From: Nemophila menziesii
Lineage: Eukaryota; Streptophyta; Magnoliopsida; Boraginales; Hydrophyllaceae
Direction: 5' to 3'
NCBI GenBank assembly: GCA_029959085.1
Contig: JARWIR010000016.1
Location: forward strand, 5,749,441-5,813,440
Length of the DNA: 64,000 nt
The notes beneath the pieces are model-generated. The model made no database searches. It had not been told where the DNA came from and saw nothing but the letters and a program-made list of their open reading frames with translations. The translations under genes and the position numbers were made by a program. Position 1 is the first letter of the stretch, and each line of letters opens with the position of its first letter. Shown here piece by piece: positions 11,104 through 23,502 of the stretch.

Positions 11104-12663
11104 TGATGTCTCCCTAAATGTCCTAATTTTATGCCCTTGGGAGACATCATTTTTAGTGTTTATTCGACTATTTTGATAGACTTTTGGACTAAATATGCAA
11201 TAATCTGAATTTTCTCTTTTATTTCTAGCATTTTTAATTTATTAAACTTTTGCGCGTAATATGGTGTATTTTAGTGAAAAGTTTGTAGGTTTTGAATACT
11301 AGCTAGGAGAGGAATTCGAGAATAAAGTCAAAGATCATGATATGGAGTCAAAGCATGAAGACAAATCCCGAAAGAATTGATTATTTTAAGCTGCAAATCT
11401 GGAAAGTTGTCAAAGATTGCTGCCATCTAAGAGTGGATTTAGCCTCTGACTTGTGAAGAGAAAACCTGCCCCATTGAGATACGGAACTTTAGCAACTGGA
11501 AGGAGGTCAATCCGAGTTGAAACGAGCCGGTTAGAGCTGTTTTAGTGAAGGTGGTGCAGCATTTACGAGATTTGGGCTTAATTAGTGGACTTGGGCTTTT
11601 CTAATATTCACTTAGTCCTCATTAAAAGCCCTAATCCGATTTTCAGCTTAAAAAAGGGATTTTGACTTCTATTTTCACATACCTTTTTCATAACAATTCA
11701 CTTTTTACAAGTCAGAGCATCAGAGAGAAGTCAAGGCAAGGAAGCGGAGAAAGCTACAGAGCTGGAGACTGTCTATATCTCCAAATCGCAGCCAATCTAA
11801 TTCCGAAATTAGGTTTCTCTTTTATTTCTTTCTGTATTTATTTTAAATTAATTTTTTCGCATTAGCATGAGCTAATTTCATTAAGTGCTTGAGAACGCAT
11901 AATGGGTTAATCCCAATTTGATTTTATTTCATGTGTTTGGATTTGGGATTTTAATAATTGAAATCAAATTGGGTAAATTATTTTTCTTTGATTTGCTTTT
12001 CTTTACTTTTATTGAATCTGCGACTCAATATTAGGACTTAGTATCTAGGCTATTCCAATTAGTGGCGATTGGATCACCTTGACGGGGGGTCTGGTTACAG
12101 AACTAGTTAATGAATGTAGGTTAGAAATTATTTGACTCTGATGAGCTTAATTAAACTAATGGCCTATTGTGTAAATTAGACTTAATCAATTGAGAGTGGA
12201 CTATAATCACCCTGACGGGGTTTGTAGCACTTGAGAGTAGCTTCTTAGTCCACCCTGGCGGGGGTAAGGAGAATTCTGAATCCCGACCAATACAAGTTTA
12301 CCAATTTGTCCCTTAAACATGACATGAAATGAATGATAAATAGGTGAAACCCTTGCGTCTCACAAGTACTGTCTTTCCCATCTTGCGTAAACACTTTATT
12401 TTCTTGCGTCTAGTTAATTACTTGCATTAATTTAGTATTTTAATTTATTGTCTTAGCATTAGAAAACCAAACAAACAATTCTAAAAATCATTTACTTGTT
12501 TTCACGTGCAATTAACTACTATCTGATAAGCATTAGAGTCAACCATTCCGTCCCTGAGAACGAATATGTATTATCACTTATATTACTTGGGACAACCGTA
12601 CACTTGCGGTCGTGGTTCTCTTATCCTTATTGCATTTATTTTAGAACACACAAAAGACCACCA
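11104..12663 (+). mobile_element. 5' LTR of Athila-like Ty3/gypsy element
   Basis: A 1560-bp LTR starting TGATGTCTCC and ending GACCACCA, placed directly before a tRNA-Asp primer-binding site. The first 46 bp form a stem-loop with 10-bp arms (TGATGTCTCC and GGAGACATCA). It inserted into the LINE part of the second repeat block. The five bases before it are ATCTA, but no 3' LTR or matching right flank is present, so the element is truncated. The 3' half contains a series of GACGGGG or GGCGGGGG-containing segments near 12080, 12215 and 12258. Confidence 0.9.
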
Positions 12664-12669
12664 AGTTTT

Positions 12670-12687
12670 TGGCGCCACTGCCGGGGA
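12670..12687 (+). other. Primer-binding site, tRNA-Asp type
   Basis: TGGCGCCACTGCCGGGGA begins 6 bases after the LTR end. It matches, with one visible difference, the TGGCGCCGTTGCCGGGGA site complementary to the 3' end of plant tRNA-Asp that is common in Athila and related Ty3/gypsy elements. Confidence 0.88.
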
Positions 12688-12922
12688 CGGTAGCGTGTGA
12701 CCCCGGTGTTTATCCTTTAGTGTTAGTTGCATTTTTATTTTTCAGTTTTACGCTTTGTTTGTTCATCTTTTTCAGGTTTTAGGTTTGGTGTATGCGAATG
12801 AGACTCTTTAAGGATCTTGAGACATTACCTCCGATCCTTGATAATCTAAATCATTAGTCAGACTTGCTAACAAGAGAAGGAAAGAACAAGAAGCACAAGA
12901 ATTAGAAAGACTAGCTAACGAT

Positions 12923-14367
12923 ATGGATAACGAACCAGGTGTTCAGCTAGACGTGAATGGTCAGCCAATAGTGCCACCAATTATTCCTAATCCTCCAGTT
13001 CAAGTCCAAGTAGCTGATCCATGGTTCCTTACCGGTCCAGCACAAGAACCATTCCTTGCTCCTCCTCTTGGGATTGGCCCAGCTAATATCGATGTTCCGA
13101 GATTCCGTCCAGATTCGGGTATGTTAGCTCAATTTCAGAATTTGGGAAATTTTCGTGGCAAGCCCGGAGAAGATCCAATTCGCGCAGTGAAAAAATTTAT
13201 GCAAATCTGTGATTCGTACATCACTCAAGGAGTCACAAAAGAGCAAATGTATTTTGCTACATTTAGATTTTTCGTGATAGATGGAGCGAGTGATTGGCAT
13301 GATTCACAAGAACCGCGAAAGATTACGAATTGGGAACAGTTACAGGCTGCATTTTTTGATAGATACTATCCATCCAACATGAGATTAGATGCTCAACTCG
13401 ATTTAACACATTTCCGACAAGAATATGATGAAGCGTTGGGTAGAAGTTGGTCGAGATTCCAGAATTGCTTACGAAGAGTCCCCAATCATGACCTTTCAGA
13501 ACAACAACAATTGAAGAATTTTTATAACGGTCTTGATGGGGGATCACGAAAAGATTTAGATGTATTATGTGGTGGTGCGTTTTTACAGGTTCAACCCGTT
13601 CACACAAGAATTATTTTGGACAGGATGGTAACTAATGAAGTGGTGTGGAATACTGTAAGAACACCGGTTAAAAGAGGAGTTAATAATGTAAACATCGAAG
13701 AAAAGTTCACCTCTTTAGAGAATAAACTAAAAACCACATTGGAACAACAATTGAAGCAACTCACCTTAGCCTAGAAGGAAGGTTTTTCGAGTAGAAGGGT
13801 TGAAGTAAATGCCGCACAAGAAGTTTATGGATGTTCGTATTGTGGTGTGAATGATCATGAATGGGAGAATTGTCAGAATAATCAAGAGTCCGTGATGTTT
13901 GTTTCCAACTGAGGGAATTTTAATTCGAATGGTCAAGGATATCAACCTAACAGAAACCATCCTAGGTTTCAGTATTCAAATCCTAATGGGGCAGCAAATC
14001 TGACATACGCGTATCAGCTGCGTCCCCAAGGTAACAACTACAATCCAAGACCTCATAATAATTATCAAGGGGGACAAAATCAAGGAAATTTTGTTCAGAG
14101 ACAACCTCCTCAAGACAATTATAATGAAACCATGAACCAGAAAGCCTTACATGCTCAACCACAAGAAGGTGCTAATAACCTTCAGAAAACCGTAGAAAGT
14201 TTAATTGCACTTCACGCACAATCAACCCAAAGGCAACAAGCTTCTGAGGCACACATTAAGATGTTAGAGGATCAAATTGCACAAATGACAAAACGTTTGA
14301 ATCAGCGTCCACAAGGGCAACTCCCTAGTGCACAGAAAATCCTGTACAGAAAGAAGATTGTAATGCT
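12923..14367 (+). pseudogene. Athila-like gag, broken
   Basis: Gag polyprotein relic. Residues 1-283 are open (12923-13774) and contain the Retrotrans_gag core: a region around RPDSGMLAQFQNLGNFRGKP, then the conserved WE-LQAAFFDRYYP and F-NGL segments. A TAG at about 13772 and a TGA at about 13910 interrupt the same frame. Between them lies a CCHC zinc knuckle (C-x2-C-x4-H-x4-C, CSYCGVNDHEWENC). The frame resumes through a Gln- and Asn-rich region and a coiled segment (14132-14371), then shifts by one base near 14367. The damage means it is not functional. Confidence 0.88.
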
Positions 14368-15075
14368 GTGACTCTCAGAAGTGGTAAGAATCTTCCCCCA
14401 CCTCCTTTTCCTATTATGAAAGAGAAAGAAGTTACTAGAAAAAAGAAGGATGTGGTGGAAAAGAATAAAGATGATGAAGTTGAGGAAGTGGAGAGACCTG
14501 TCGAAATTCCGAAAAAGAAAGATGATGTTGTAAGTCGTCCTCCTCCACCATTTCCCTCTAGAGTTCAAAAGAAGGGTGATATGGTTGATTATCAAAAATT
14601 CTTTAACAAGGTAAGAGGTCTTAGCATAAATATTCCGTTGTTAGAAGCTATTAGAGATGTACCCAAGTATGCTAAGTTTATTGAAAAGAGCCCTCACCAA
14701 CAAACGGCCATATTGCGATAATGAGATGATTGGTCTACCTGAAGAATGTAGTGCAATATGTCAGAATAAGTTACCTCCGAAACTACTTGATCCTGGAAGC
14801 TTTACAATTCCGATATCTATTGGTAATGATTGGCAAGGAAAAGCGCTATGCGATTTGGTTGAAAGTATTAATCTTATGCCCAGATCAATCTTTGAGAAGT
14901 TAAAGATAGGTGATGCGAAACCAACATCTACGGTCTTACAGATGACTGACAGATTCCTCGTACATCTAGAGGGACGAATAGAAGATGTCCTCGTCAAGGC
15001 ATGTACATTAATTTTCCCCGTTGATTTTGTTATACTTGATGACGACGTGGATAGAAATGTCCCCATTATTAGGAT
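14368..15075 (+). pseudogene. Athila-like gag C-terminus and protease, truncated
   Basis: This continues the gag-pol frame after the shift near 14367. The Athila-type TLRSGK motif is followed by an acidic and basic linker, then the IPLLEAI-x-VPKYAKF motif. A further frame change near 14715 leads into the aspartic protease with PPKLLDPGSFTIP. The catalytic triad region reads CDLVES where CDLGAS is usual, so the active-site Gly is replaced. Homology stops at about 15075, just before the expected ILGRPF flap motif. Reverse transcriptase, integrase and the 3' LTR are absent. Confidence 0.86.
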
Positions 15076-15301
15076 TACATACAAAAAGTCAAATGAGAGT
15101 CTAATATACTTCTTCTCTCTAGGTTTACATAAAGTATTTCTTTCTCTAGGCTATAATTTTTTTATATATATATATATATCTGGTTTTATTTTACCTATTA
15201 AAGTCTAAAATCCATGTATTTTTATATTTTGAAGTCCATCTTTCTTATATTTTTTTGATTTTTAATTACCAAAGGGCCAAAAGTCTCAACCCAACTATAG
15301 A
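15076..15301. other. AT-rich junction sequence
   Basis: Unrecognised DNA between the truncated protease and the MITE, with a short TA run near 15165-15178. It may mark the deletion that removed the 3' half of the retrotransposon. Confidence 0.4.
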
Positions 15302-15927
15302 TAAGGATGAAAATGGTTATGGTTTAAAATCAAAATCAATAAAAATTTGAACCGATTAAAAATCGATTATGCAACCATGGATAAAACCGTTATGGTTATG
15401 GTTCTGAAAAATGTAACCGATGGTTAAATCCTTTAGGTTAAAATTTTAGATGAAACTAAAACCGAATAACCAAAAACCCGTTCATTATCATCTATTTTTG
15501 TATATTTTATAGTAATATTGATAGAAAGTATTTTCATATCTCAAAACTAAAATCTAAATGTTAAAATTAACAAAAAAATAAACAAAAACATTATTTAATT
15601 AAAGATCAACATAATATCTTATATATTGGAGATTTGTCATGTATTTGTGATCTTGTTTCAATATTTTTAATATATTTAGAGAGTTAAAGTTTGGCATGTC
15701 ACAAGAGCGAGGCGAGGTTAGGAATCCTACTGAGGGACGCCTCGCGAGCCGGGTTATGGTTAAAATCCGAAAAACCGTTTAAAAAACCGAATCCGAATTA
15801 TTCGGATATGGTTTTGAAAAGTAAGTCCGATGGTTAAATCCGTTAGGGTTTGGTTTTTGATAAATTAAATGGATATGGATATGGTTTTGAATTTTTTTGC
15901 AATAATCCGATTTGTTGTCATCCCTAT
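15302..15927. mobile_element. hAT-like MITE, TAGGGATG family, copy 1
   Basis: The ends read TAAGGATGAAAATGG and GTTGTCATCCCTA, close to the inverted ends of the element at 60781-61304. Both interiors repeat the words ACCGATGGTTAAA and GGTTATGGTT many times. No 8-bp flanking duplication is evident here, so this copy is older or its edges are altered. A GC-rich patch at about 15700-15760 (GAGCGAGGCGAGG, CGCCTCGCGAGCC) is not shared with the other copy and may be a further insertion. Confidence 0.75.
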
Positions 15928-16429
15928 GTGATTCGCATATATCTCTTACTCTGAAATTGTATACTCCAAAAATAGCATACCCTGGCCTAATATTGTCCCT
16001 TCGGAATTACTAAGGGTGGTTTTGTGTGAATAAGTAGTGAGCTCTGGAAGTGCAATCGACTTAACTGGTGGTTTTGGTTTTTGTTTTCCAGACTTAGTCA
16101 GTCTTCTACCTTTTATGTTGGTTGAGTGATTGATGATGACAGTCAAGCAAGACCGAGTTAGGAAGCTAAGGAATAATTATGGTCCGAGACAATTTTCTAT
16201 TCTAAAATAGGAAGATCATCATCTCCGCCCTATTGTTGTTTGTTAGGAAAAACACATGTATCATTTATCCATATCCCTACATATAGATGACACCATATCA
16301 ATTAGATAACAAACAAACAAGACAAGTTTGTATGCCTTTTGCTTAAACCGTTCGTCCCTTGCTCTCCTCTTCTACCCGGGCTTGAGACCGGCTGTGAGTT
16401 TATTTATTTACATAATACACACAGGCAGA
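15928..16429. other. Intergenic, nothing recognised
   Basis: A minus-strand open stretch at 15946-16146 matches no family I know and is probably chance. A GC-richer patch near 16370-16400 contains CCCGGGCTTGAGACCGGC. Confidence 0.35.
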
Positions 16430-17500
16430 GTTACAAGGGGGGTATGGGTCCACCTAACAAAACAAAAACATAATACCAATAAGAATTGGGAGGGTAACAT
16501 TATCATAGGAAAATTGAGTTGAATTTAAAAATTTTGGGAAAGCCTGTCATTTCAGAAAGTTGCTGTCAAGGTCTAGTCCTTAAATTGTTACACCTTTCTC
16601 CCTCTTTTCTATATCCACTGTAATCACTACAACAAGAAAACCAAGTACCAAAATATCTATTTGTATAGAAAAGAGAGCAATGAAAACCAAACCAGGCAAA
16701 CCAGGGTTCTGAGAGAATAATCTGATTCTTCAAAATACCCACAACCAACACCCCTATAAATCAGTAAAACCCCAACAAAAACCAACAAGAGACAATTTCA
16801 TGTCAAGGATAAAGGATTAGAGGTTAGCTTTTAGTTATAAAGAGGAGAGATGGGAATTAAACAAACCAGACAACACCTTGAGGATCACAAATTGCCCAAA
16901 GACAGGAGGAGTGCAGAGCACTGTAAAAGATAAGAAGCAAAAGACCCAAATACATACAACACCTATAAAGGAAGGCCTGAATTCAGGAACATCTTTTAAC
17001 ACACTTATACCATGGACCCACTTGAATTGTCCTTTTATTTAATCTTCTAATTTGTGTGTCATTAGGAGAGAGACAAAACATTTTAGAAACTCTATCTTAA
17101 CATTTTAACTTTGTACTACCTTAGTTTCTTTGCATGACATGAAATCGGAAACTCAAAACTTTTTGTTTTTCCAATCAAATTCTTTTCGTCAAAACATCAT
17201 TTTCCTTCTCCAATTTTATTTATTTTGGAAACAGATTGCTAGTACAAAGGTAAGAAAGTCTTAATAGATGTTACCACCACACCCTTCATGACCATTTTCT
17301 AAAGAGTATTCGGTGGCAACATTTATCAGACCAAAAGGGATATCAAATGAGCTTTTTCATGATAAGGTATTTTGAGGTATAATTTAGGTCCCACAAACTT
17401 TGATAGGATAATTATATTTTAGTATTTCTCTTTCTCCTTCCGAGCACACAAGTTAAAACATTAAAAAATAATAACAAAACCTGGGGATGTGGTGAAAGAC
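16430..17500. repeat. Noncoding segment duplicated at 39150-40180
   Basis: The two segments share a collinear series of blocks: AATACCAATAAGAATTGGGA versus the related stretch near 39180, GAAAACCAAGTACCAA, AGGTTAG-TTTTAG, TTTATTTATTTTGGAAACAG versus TTTATCTATTTTGGAAATAA, and ACCAAAAGGGAT-TCAA-TGA. No open frame is kept in either copy, so this is an old segmental duplication of noncoding DNA or a low-copy repeat. Confidence 0.65.
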
Positions 17501-18800
17501 TTTAAGAGATGTTTCAATAGATCAAAGCTACAAACGTAAAGCAGAACCTCTATCTCGATTAGTTGGTTGTTTGAAAGATATTAGGCACTGCAAAAAAGAA
17601 GTGTGTGACAGCAAAAGAAAGGGAAAAAGAAGAACAAGAAGACGTATCAGCTACTACACGCTTAATAAACGAATACATATCAAAACCTCAAAATCCATTC
17701 ACAGATGAGAGAGAGGCTCCAATTTCTCTAATACCAAAATACCTCCTCATCACAACCCGTACTGCAAGAATAAACAAGAAAGTGACCCACAAGCTAGAAT
17801 AGAGGAGCAAAGTAGGTGCGATGCATAATATTCATATTTAGATTAAAACTATATTAAACCAAACCAAACCAGCCTTCCTATACATCTGTCGAGGCACTCA
17901 TACTGCATCTCCTCTCCGTTCCTCTTCAAACACACATATGACGAAGCAAGGTCTACGGGATGACCAACACAACAAACAGATTACAAGAAAAACTGATGAC
18001 AAGAAGAGTAAACAAATTCAAACCAGACAACAGCTAGAGGACAATGAGAAAACCGCAACTAAATGGTCACTGCAAAAGAAAGAACCAAAGAACCCACATC
18101 CACATACAACTATCACAATTTACAAGTATGTAGTAGACAAAGGTACCGAAAAACCTCTATTAATTCAAGAGAAACCACCAATTCTTGAACTAGCCTAACA
18201 TCTGACTCCACAATTACTGCACCAATCAATAAAAATAGACAAGGCAACCAGGTGACGTCATAAAACCAATTGTTATACACAACGAATAAACAAAACCATC
18301 ACAAAATCTCAATCCAATTTTTGTGTCATCAGGAGAGATCAAATACCGCAAACATGGAAACAAGAAATTAACGGACAAGAAGATGCTACACACAGATGAT
18401 CTGTTGAGATTAATCTTCTCCGCTAGCCAATTACTACATCAATCAACACAACATAACAGAGCACACAAGGCAGTCCAGCAACTAATAACTCTCACAGAAT
18501 TAAAAAATAATCAATTAATAGATTCTAATCTGGGCACAAAAGCAAAACCTGAATCTCGTGAAATTTTTCTAATTCGATTAATACCTCAACATCTCTTTAA
18601 TCTCAAGACCTAGACTAATACCCTGCAGACCACGTGAATTTTAATCGAAATAGACTAAGCGAAGAGAAGATAACCAAACCGTTATTGAACAGCCGTACTC
18701 CGAGAGAGATTCAGCCGTACTCGTGATGCTGCGGGAGAATAAGAATTATGGTGTTGATGGTGTCATTATATTGACAGATAGGGTAGGAATGAATGGCTAG
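17501..18800. other. A-rich region with short open stretches, unassigned
   Basis: Plus-strand open stretches of 65-96 codons (17605-17802, 17938-18198, 18323-18613) are Lys-, Gln- and Thr-rich, as expected from the A-rich composition. They share no motif with known families. The complementary strand from about 18740 leftwards is pyrimidine-rich and could be the leader of a minus-strand transcript, but no coding exon was found. Confidence 0.3.
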
Positions 18801-18959
18801 GATTAAGCGGTGGCATGAGATCTAGAGTCGGTCTAAACACGTTTCTAGATGACGAAAATTCCTCTATTAGTTTGACTATAAATATTGAGATAAAGGCATT
18901 TTAAAAAAATTATTAAATCTTAAAATTATTTTAAGTGCTCTTTTTAAAGTGGTTTTCAA

Positions 18960-19170
18960 AGTCAAAATGTTTGGGATTGATTATTTTGGAGGTAAAAGCG
19001 CTTTTGATTAAAATTTAAATATTTATAAAAAATATTAAAAAATATTTTGACATCTAAAATCACTTTAAGTGATTATTTTAATAATCACTAATACTTTTCC
19101 TAAAAGTGATTTTTAGAGTCTAAAATATTCACTTTAAGTAATTATTTTAAAAAGCAATCCAAAACTGACA
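18960..19170. mobile_element. Probable MITE with GTTTGGGATTG ends
   Basis: GTTTGGGATTGATTATTTT near 18969 and AAAAAGCAATCCAAAAC near 19150 form an imperfect terminal inverted repeat around an AT-rich core with repeated AAAATCACTTTAAGTGATTA palindromes. Similar words flank both sides (GGTCTAAACACGTTT near 18830 and GGTCTAAACGCGTTT near 19200), which may be an older duplication. No precise target duplication could be read. Confidence 0.45.
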
Positions 19171-19650
19171 CTAGATCTGTAGAAGAAGCGGTATTTAGAC
19201 GGTCTAAACGCGTTTATAACGAAAAGTATCATACGCCCCCCCAAAAAAATTAAAAGATTTCCTTTATTAATTCAAAAAAAAATTCCTTCTATCATTAGGC
19301 CATATTAGTCTTTTTAACCTAACCGAATTGACAAACACGGGTTGAAGATTTGACTCGGTTTATAAAAATTTCAACTCAAAATCAACAATATAAAAAACTT
19401 ATTTTCGCCAATAATGGTTTAAAATTTAAAAACATAAACTAGGGTCTAATAATAATTATTATTAACGTAAACATAAAAGTTTTACTACTTCAAGGACTAA
19501 ATATTTATGATAATTAACCCCAAAATGAAAATATATAACTAAATTGGGTCTAATAATTATTATTATTATCTCAAGAATAAAAAAATAACTTAACCATAGA
19601 TCTATGACCAACAATTTAAGGGTAAAATAGTAAGGTGAGTTGTCTAAGCA
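19171..19650. other. AT-rich intergenic
   Basis: No gene or recognisable element was seen. It contains two TAATAATTATTATTA-type runs near 19450 and 19555. Confidence 0.4.
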
Positions 19651-19930
19651 AAATGGGAGAGATATGTCTTGTATTTATAGGCATGTCTTTCAAAAAAGGC
19701 CATAAAATTTCGATATGGGATAAAAGATACAAAAGAATGGGTTGTGCCCATTTTGTGCGAGAAAAATGGGCAAACTAAACGAGTTGTGCGAGAAAACTAG
19801 GCACCTCATACGAGTTTGTGCGCATTTGTGTGAAGAATTTAGGCAAATAGCTAAATTAATTTCTCCCACATCGAAATTTTAGGAGCAAACCATATGAAAT
19901 TTTGGCTATAAATGTTAGGGTCGGCCTAAT
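19651..19930. repeat. Inverted pair of USE-like and TATA-like modules
   Basis: On the plus strand, TCCCACATCG (19864-19873) is followed 33 bases later by TATAAATG (19907-19914). On the minus strand the mirror module has TCCCATATCG (19711-19720) followed by TATAAATA (about 19674-19681). Both continue with CGAAATTTTA, so the two halves are imperfect inverted repeats pointing outward, about 140 bp apart. TCCCACATCG is the core of the upstream sequence element of plant snRNA promoters, but no snRNA follows either module. Confidence 0.55.
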
Positions 19931-20699
19931 TTGTAATGTTAGTTAAATTTAAATTAGCCTTTTCCGGGATGGTATTTTACCGGGTTAGAATAAGTATTCG
20001 GGTTAAGTAAAATTTTGCTCAGGCCTAGATGTGGATGTTCTATAAATCTATAAATTTATAAACTTTTCCTATTTTATTTTTATAAAGACATTTAAAGAAT
20101 ATATGAATGATATATAATTCTTTTACCGTTATATTTTTTACATAAATTGAAAGAAATATATTATATTATATTTTTTTTCGTTTTAGCTTATATGTATTAG
20201 CTATTCAATATAATTTTTAAGTGTGCTATTAATATGAAATATTAGAGTGGTAAAAAAAGTTTCAAAATGGTTAATTTATAAGTAATGATCATTGTGGTAT
20301 ATATTGTAGTTTATTTTATTTAATTCTTTTATTTGTTATTTACTGATTTTTAAACTTTTAATTCAATTATAATAATAAAATATATCATGTATATATGTAA
20401 CAGAATTACATATATAAGTTAAAGGCGTGAAGTATAAATATATAAGATAATATGTATATATATGTATATATGTAAATATAAAAAATTGAAGGTTTGAAAT
20501 CTGAATATTGTTTTAAATGGTTCGAAAATAAAAAAAAAAGTGTTATTTCTAAATGTAGAACCTACAATGAATCTTATAGATCTGAAATCTAAAAAATTGA
20601 GTTATGACACAATTTATAATCTAAAAACACTACTCATCTTGTATTACAGTATCATGGCAAATATTTTGGGCTCAAATATGAAAAGGTGCCTTTTTTTTA
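19931..20699. other. Very AT-rich intergenic
   Basis: Low-complexity TATA- and ATAT-rich DNA. No gene was recognised. Confidence 0.4.
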
Positions 20700-20862
20700 G
20701 ATGTATGGGTGTCCAGGCCAGCTTACGCGCACCACGACTATTCCCATAGGAAATATACATGCCTCCTCATGCATACTCCCATTTAATCTGAACAGTTTGC
20801 CCATGTTCAGGGAGGGGACTCGAACCTTGCACCTCTTGCTTACCCCCTTTAAGTGCTCAAGA
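20700..20862 (-). mobile_element. Au-type SINE, copy 1
   Basis: On the minus strand a tRNA-like pol III box B (GGTTCGAGTCCC) is followed by a body ending GGTGCGCGTAAGCTGGCCTG then GACACCC, the characteristic 3' region of plant Au SINEs. The box A head is weak. It belongs to the same family as 36070-36235 and 36925-37080. Confidence 0.75.
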
Positions 20863-21233
20863 AAAGGTGCCTATTTGTTGCAACAACACGAGTGTTATCA
20901 ACATTACAAAGAGTCTACCGCAACACTTTAGAACGAAGCACATCGAAATTCGACATCGCTTCAGTCAAGACTACTCTAAAAAGGCGATATCGTGCTAATT
21001 GTATGGACTCGACAAGTCAATTGGACAATGTCTTTACAAAGTTTTCCTCATGATCAATTTGAGAAGACGAGATATGAGTTGGGAATGAAAGTCCTATAAA
21101 GATAACCCCTCCTTATTTATTCCCTAAATTTTTATTTTATTTTTTGCCCATAGGGGAGAAGAAGCACTATAATAGCATATGCATCCTCTATGGGGGAGAA
21201 CATATAAGAGAGAGATATTCATCTATGGGGGAT

Positions 21234-21841
<608 letters not shown>

Positions 21842-23309
21842 TGATGTCTCCCTTTTTATGATAAATATATGCCCTTAGGAGACATCATTTTAGGTGGAAC
21901 TTAGACTTATCTGATAGAATTTTATGCTTATTTTAATTCATTGCACTTTCTCCCTTCGGAATTATGTTAATTGCAATTTTAGAGCTTTTGTGTGTTTATT
22001 CATTTGTTTTTAGCATAAAGTTCTTAGGTACGTGGATGATATGGAGCACGAAGATGAGAAGGAGAATTGAATTTTAAAGTCTTAGATCAAGAGGAGAGGT
22101 CAAAAGATAGAAAGTACCACTCAAAGAGTCATAGAAAAGCATAAGAATCTAGATAACTGTTACTTTTTGCTGATTTCGAGCCAAAACGGTATGCCGCTAT
22201 GGTCTCGGCTTTAGGACTAAAAATGCAATTTTTTGACCTTTTCAAAAGTATCTAAAACCAACCCGAACACTCCCAAATAGTTTGAGAATGTTCAAAACCC
22301 CCAAAATAATTTTTTGTTTTAAGAAACAATAAAAGGAAAAATAAAAAACTAAGAAAACAGATAATTTTCAAAAAATTCCTTATACTTTCTAAAAAAGACA
22401 CAAATACCCATATAAGGACTAAATCATTTTAACCACTAAACACATAGAGAAGATAAGAAATAAGCACACAAGGGTAAACAAGTAAAAACACCATATAATG
22501 CACAAACAATATAAGAAAGGAAATCACCGGTAATTCCTTTTACGTGATCTGAATGTCCTTTAGAAGATTCTTTAATTCCTTGACGTTCATCACCTATAAA
22601 CATAGAGAATGTGTCTAAGGTATCCAAGGTGGCGTGGATTTGAGGGATTGGTTAGTATTTTTTACGATCCACGTAGGTCTTTGCCACGAAAGAATCAATG
22701 AAACGTGTTCTAGTTATTTGTGAAAAAACAAGTTGAGACACGATGACCTACTTTTCCGCAATAGTTACAAACACTCTTTTTGTGACAAGGAAAATGACGA
22801 GAGGATTTTAAACACGGTTTTTTCTCGTTCTTTTATTCTACCAATTTTTCACTCCAAGATAATAATCTTTTAAGAAATCTATTTTCATTAAAGGGAGCGA
22901 AATTTAGATAAGGATGATTTTTCAAGAGTTTAAAAATTATAGAGAAAGTATCATCTACTTCTTTAAAAGCCAAGGTATTTTATATTAAGAGATTATGGTT
23001 TTCATCAAAAGAGAAAAATACTTTTAAAAAAAGATTTTTCATTGTTTCCCAAAATATCATCTAAAGTAGGACAACAATCTAAACATCTCTTTTGCTCAAT
23101 TTTTAACTCTTCTAATAAAAGATAATTTGAGTTGAGTTGAATATCAAGAATATCGAGAAGGGATGTGGTATACATATCATCATGATAATCAAATGAAAAG
23201 ATAAGGAATTAAGATTGATTACTACCTCATTGTTTGATTTTGAATCATCATGTCTTTCATCTTTATCAATATCGACAATCCCATATAAGTATTTCTTACG
23301 ATCTTAAAT

Positions 23310-23502
23310 TTATTTTGCCGAATCACAATTTAAAAACAACCTTGTGCTAATATCTTCGGATATTCCACAAAATAATCTATACATAGGTTTTGCGTTTTGG
23401 GTGACTTTGGCTTTATCATCGTTGGTAAGTTTATCATAATCTTTTTCTTCTTGAGTTAACATAAGAATTTCCTCTTTATTGATTTTCTCTTTGTAAGACA
23501 TG
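23310..23502 (-). pseudogene. Copia gag (UBN2) segment
   Basis: This encodes the UBN2-type gag stretch beginning MSYKEKINKEE and ending RLFLNCDSAK. The upstream gag residues, ending GPFM, lie beyond the MITE, on the far side of 24238, so the reading frame was split by that insertion. Confidence 0.8.

Noticed and set aside
15302..15927. Perfect 8-bp target duplication for the first TAGGGATG-family MITE
   Set aside because: The bases next to the ends (ACTATAGA and TGTGATTC) do not match, so no duplication is claimed.
17605..18613. Three plus-strand open stretches of 65-96 codons
   Set aside because: Composition follows the A-rich DNA, with no motifs, no splice logic joining them and no conservation in the related segment at 39-40 kb.
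19864..19914. snRNA gene promoter
   Set aside because: The USE-like and TATA-like elements are there but no snRNA sequence follows, so only the repeat is reported.
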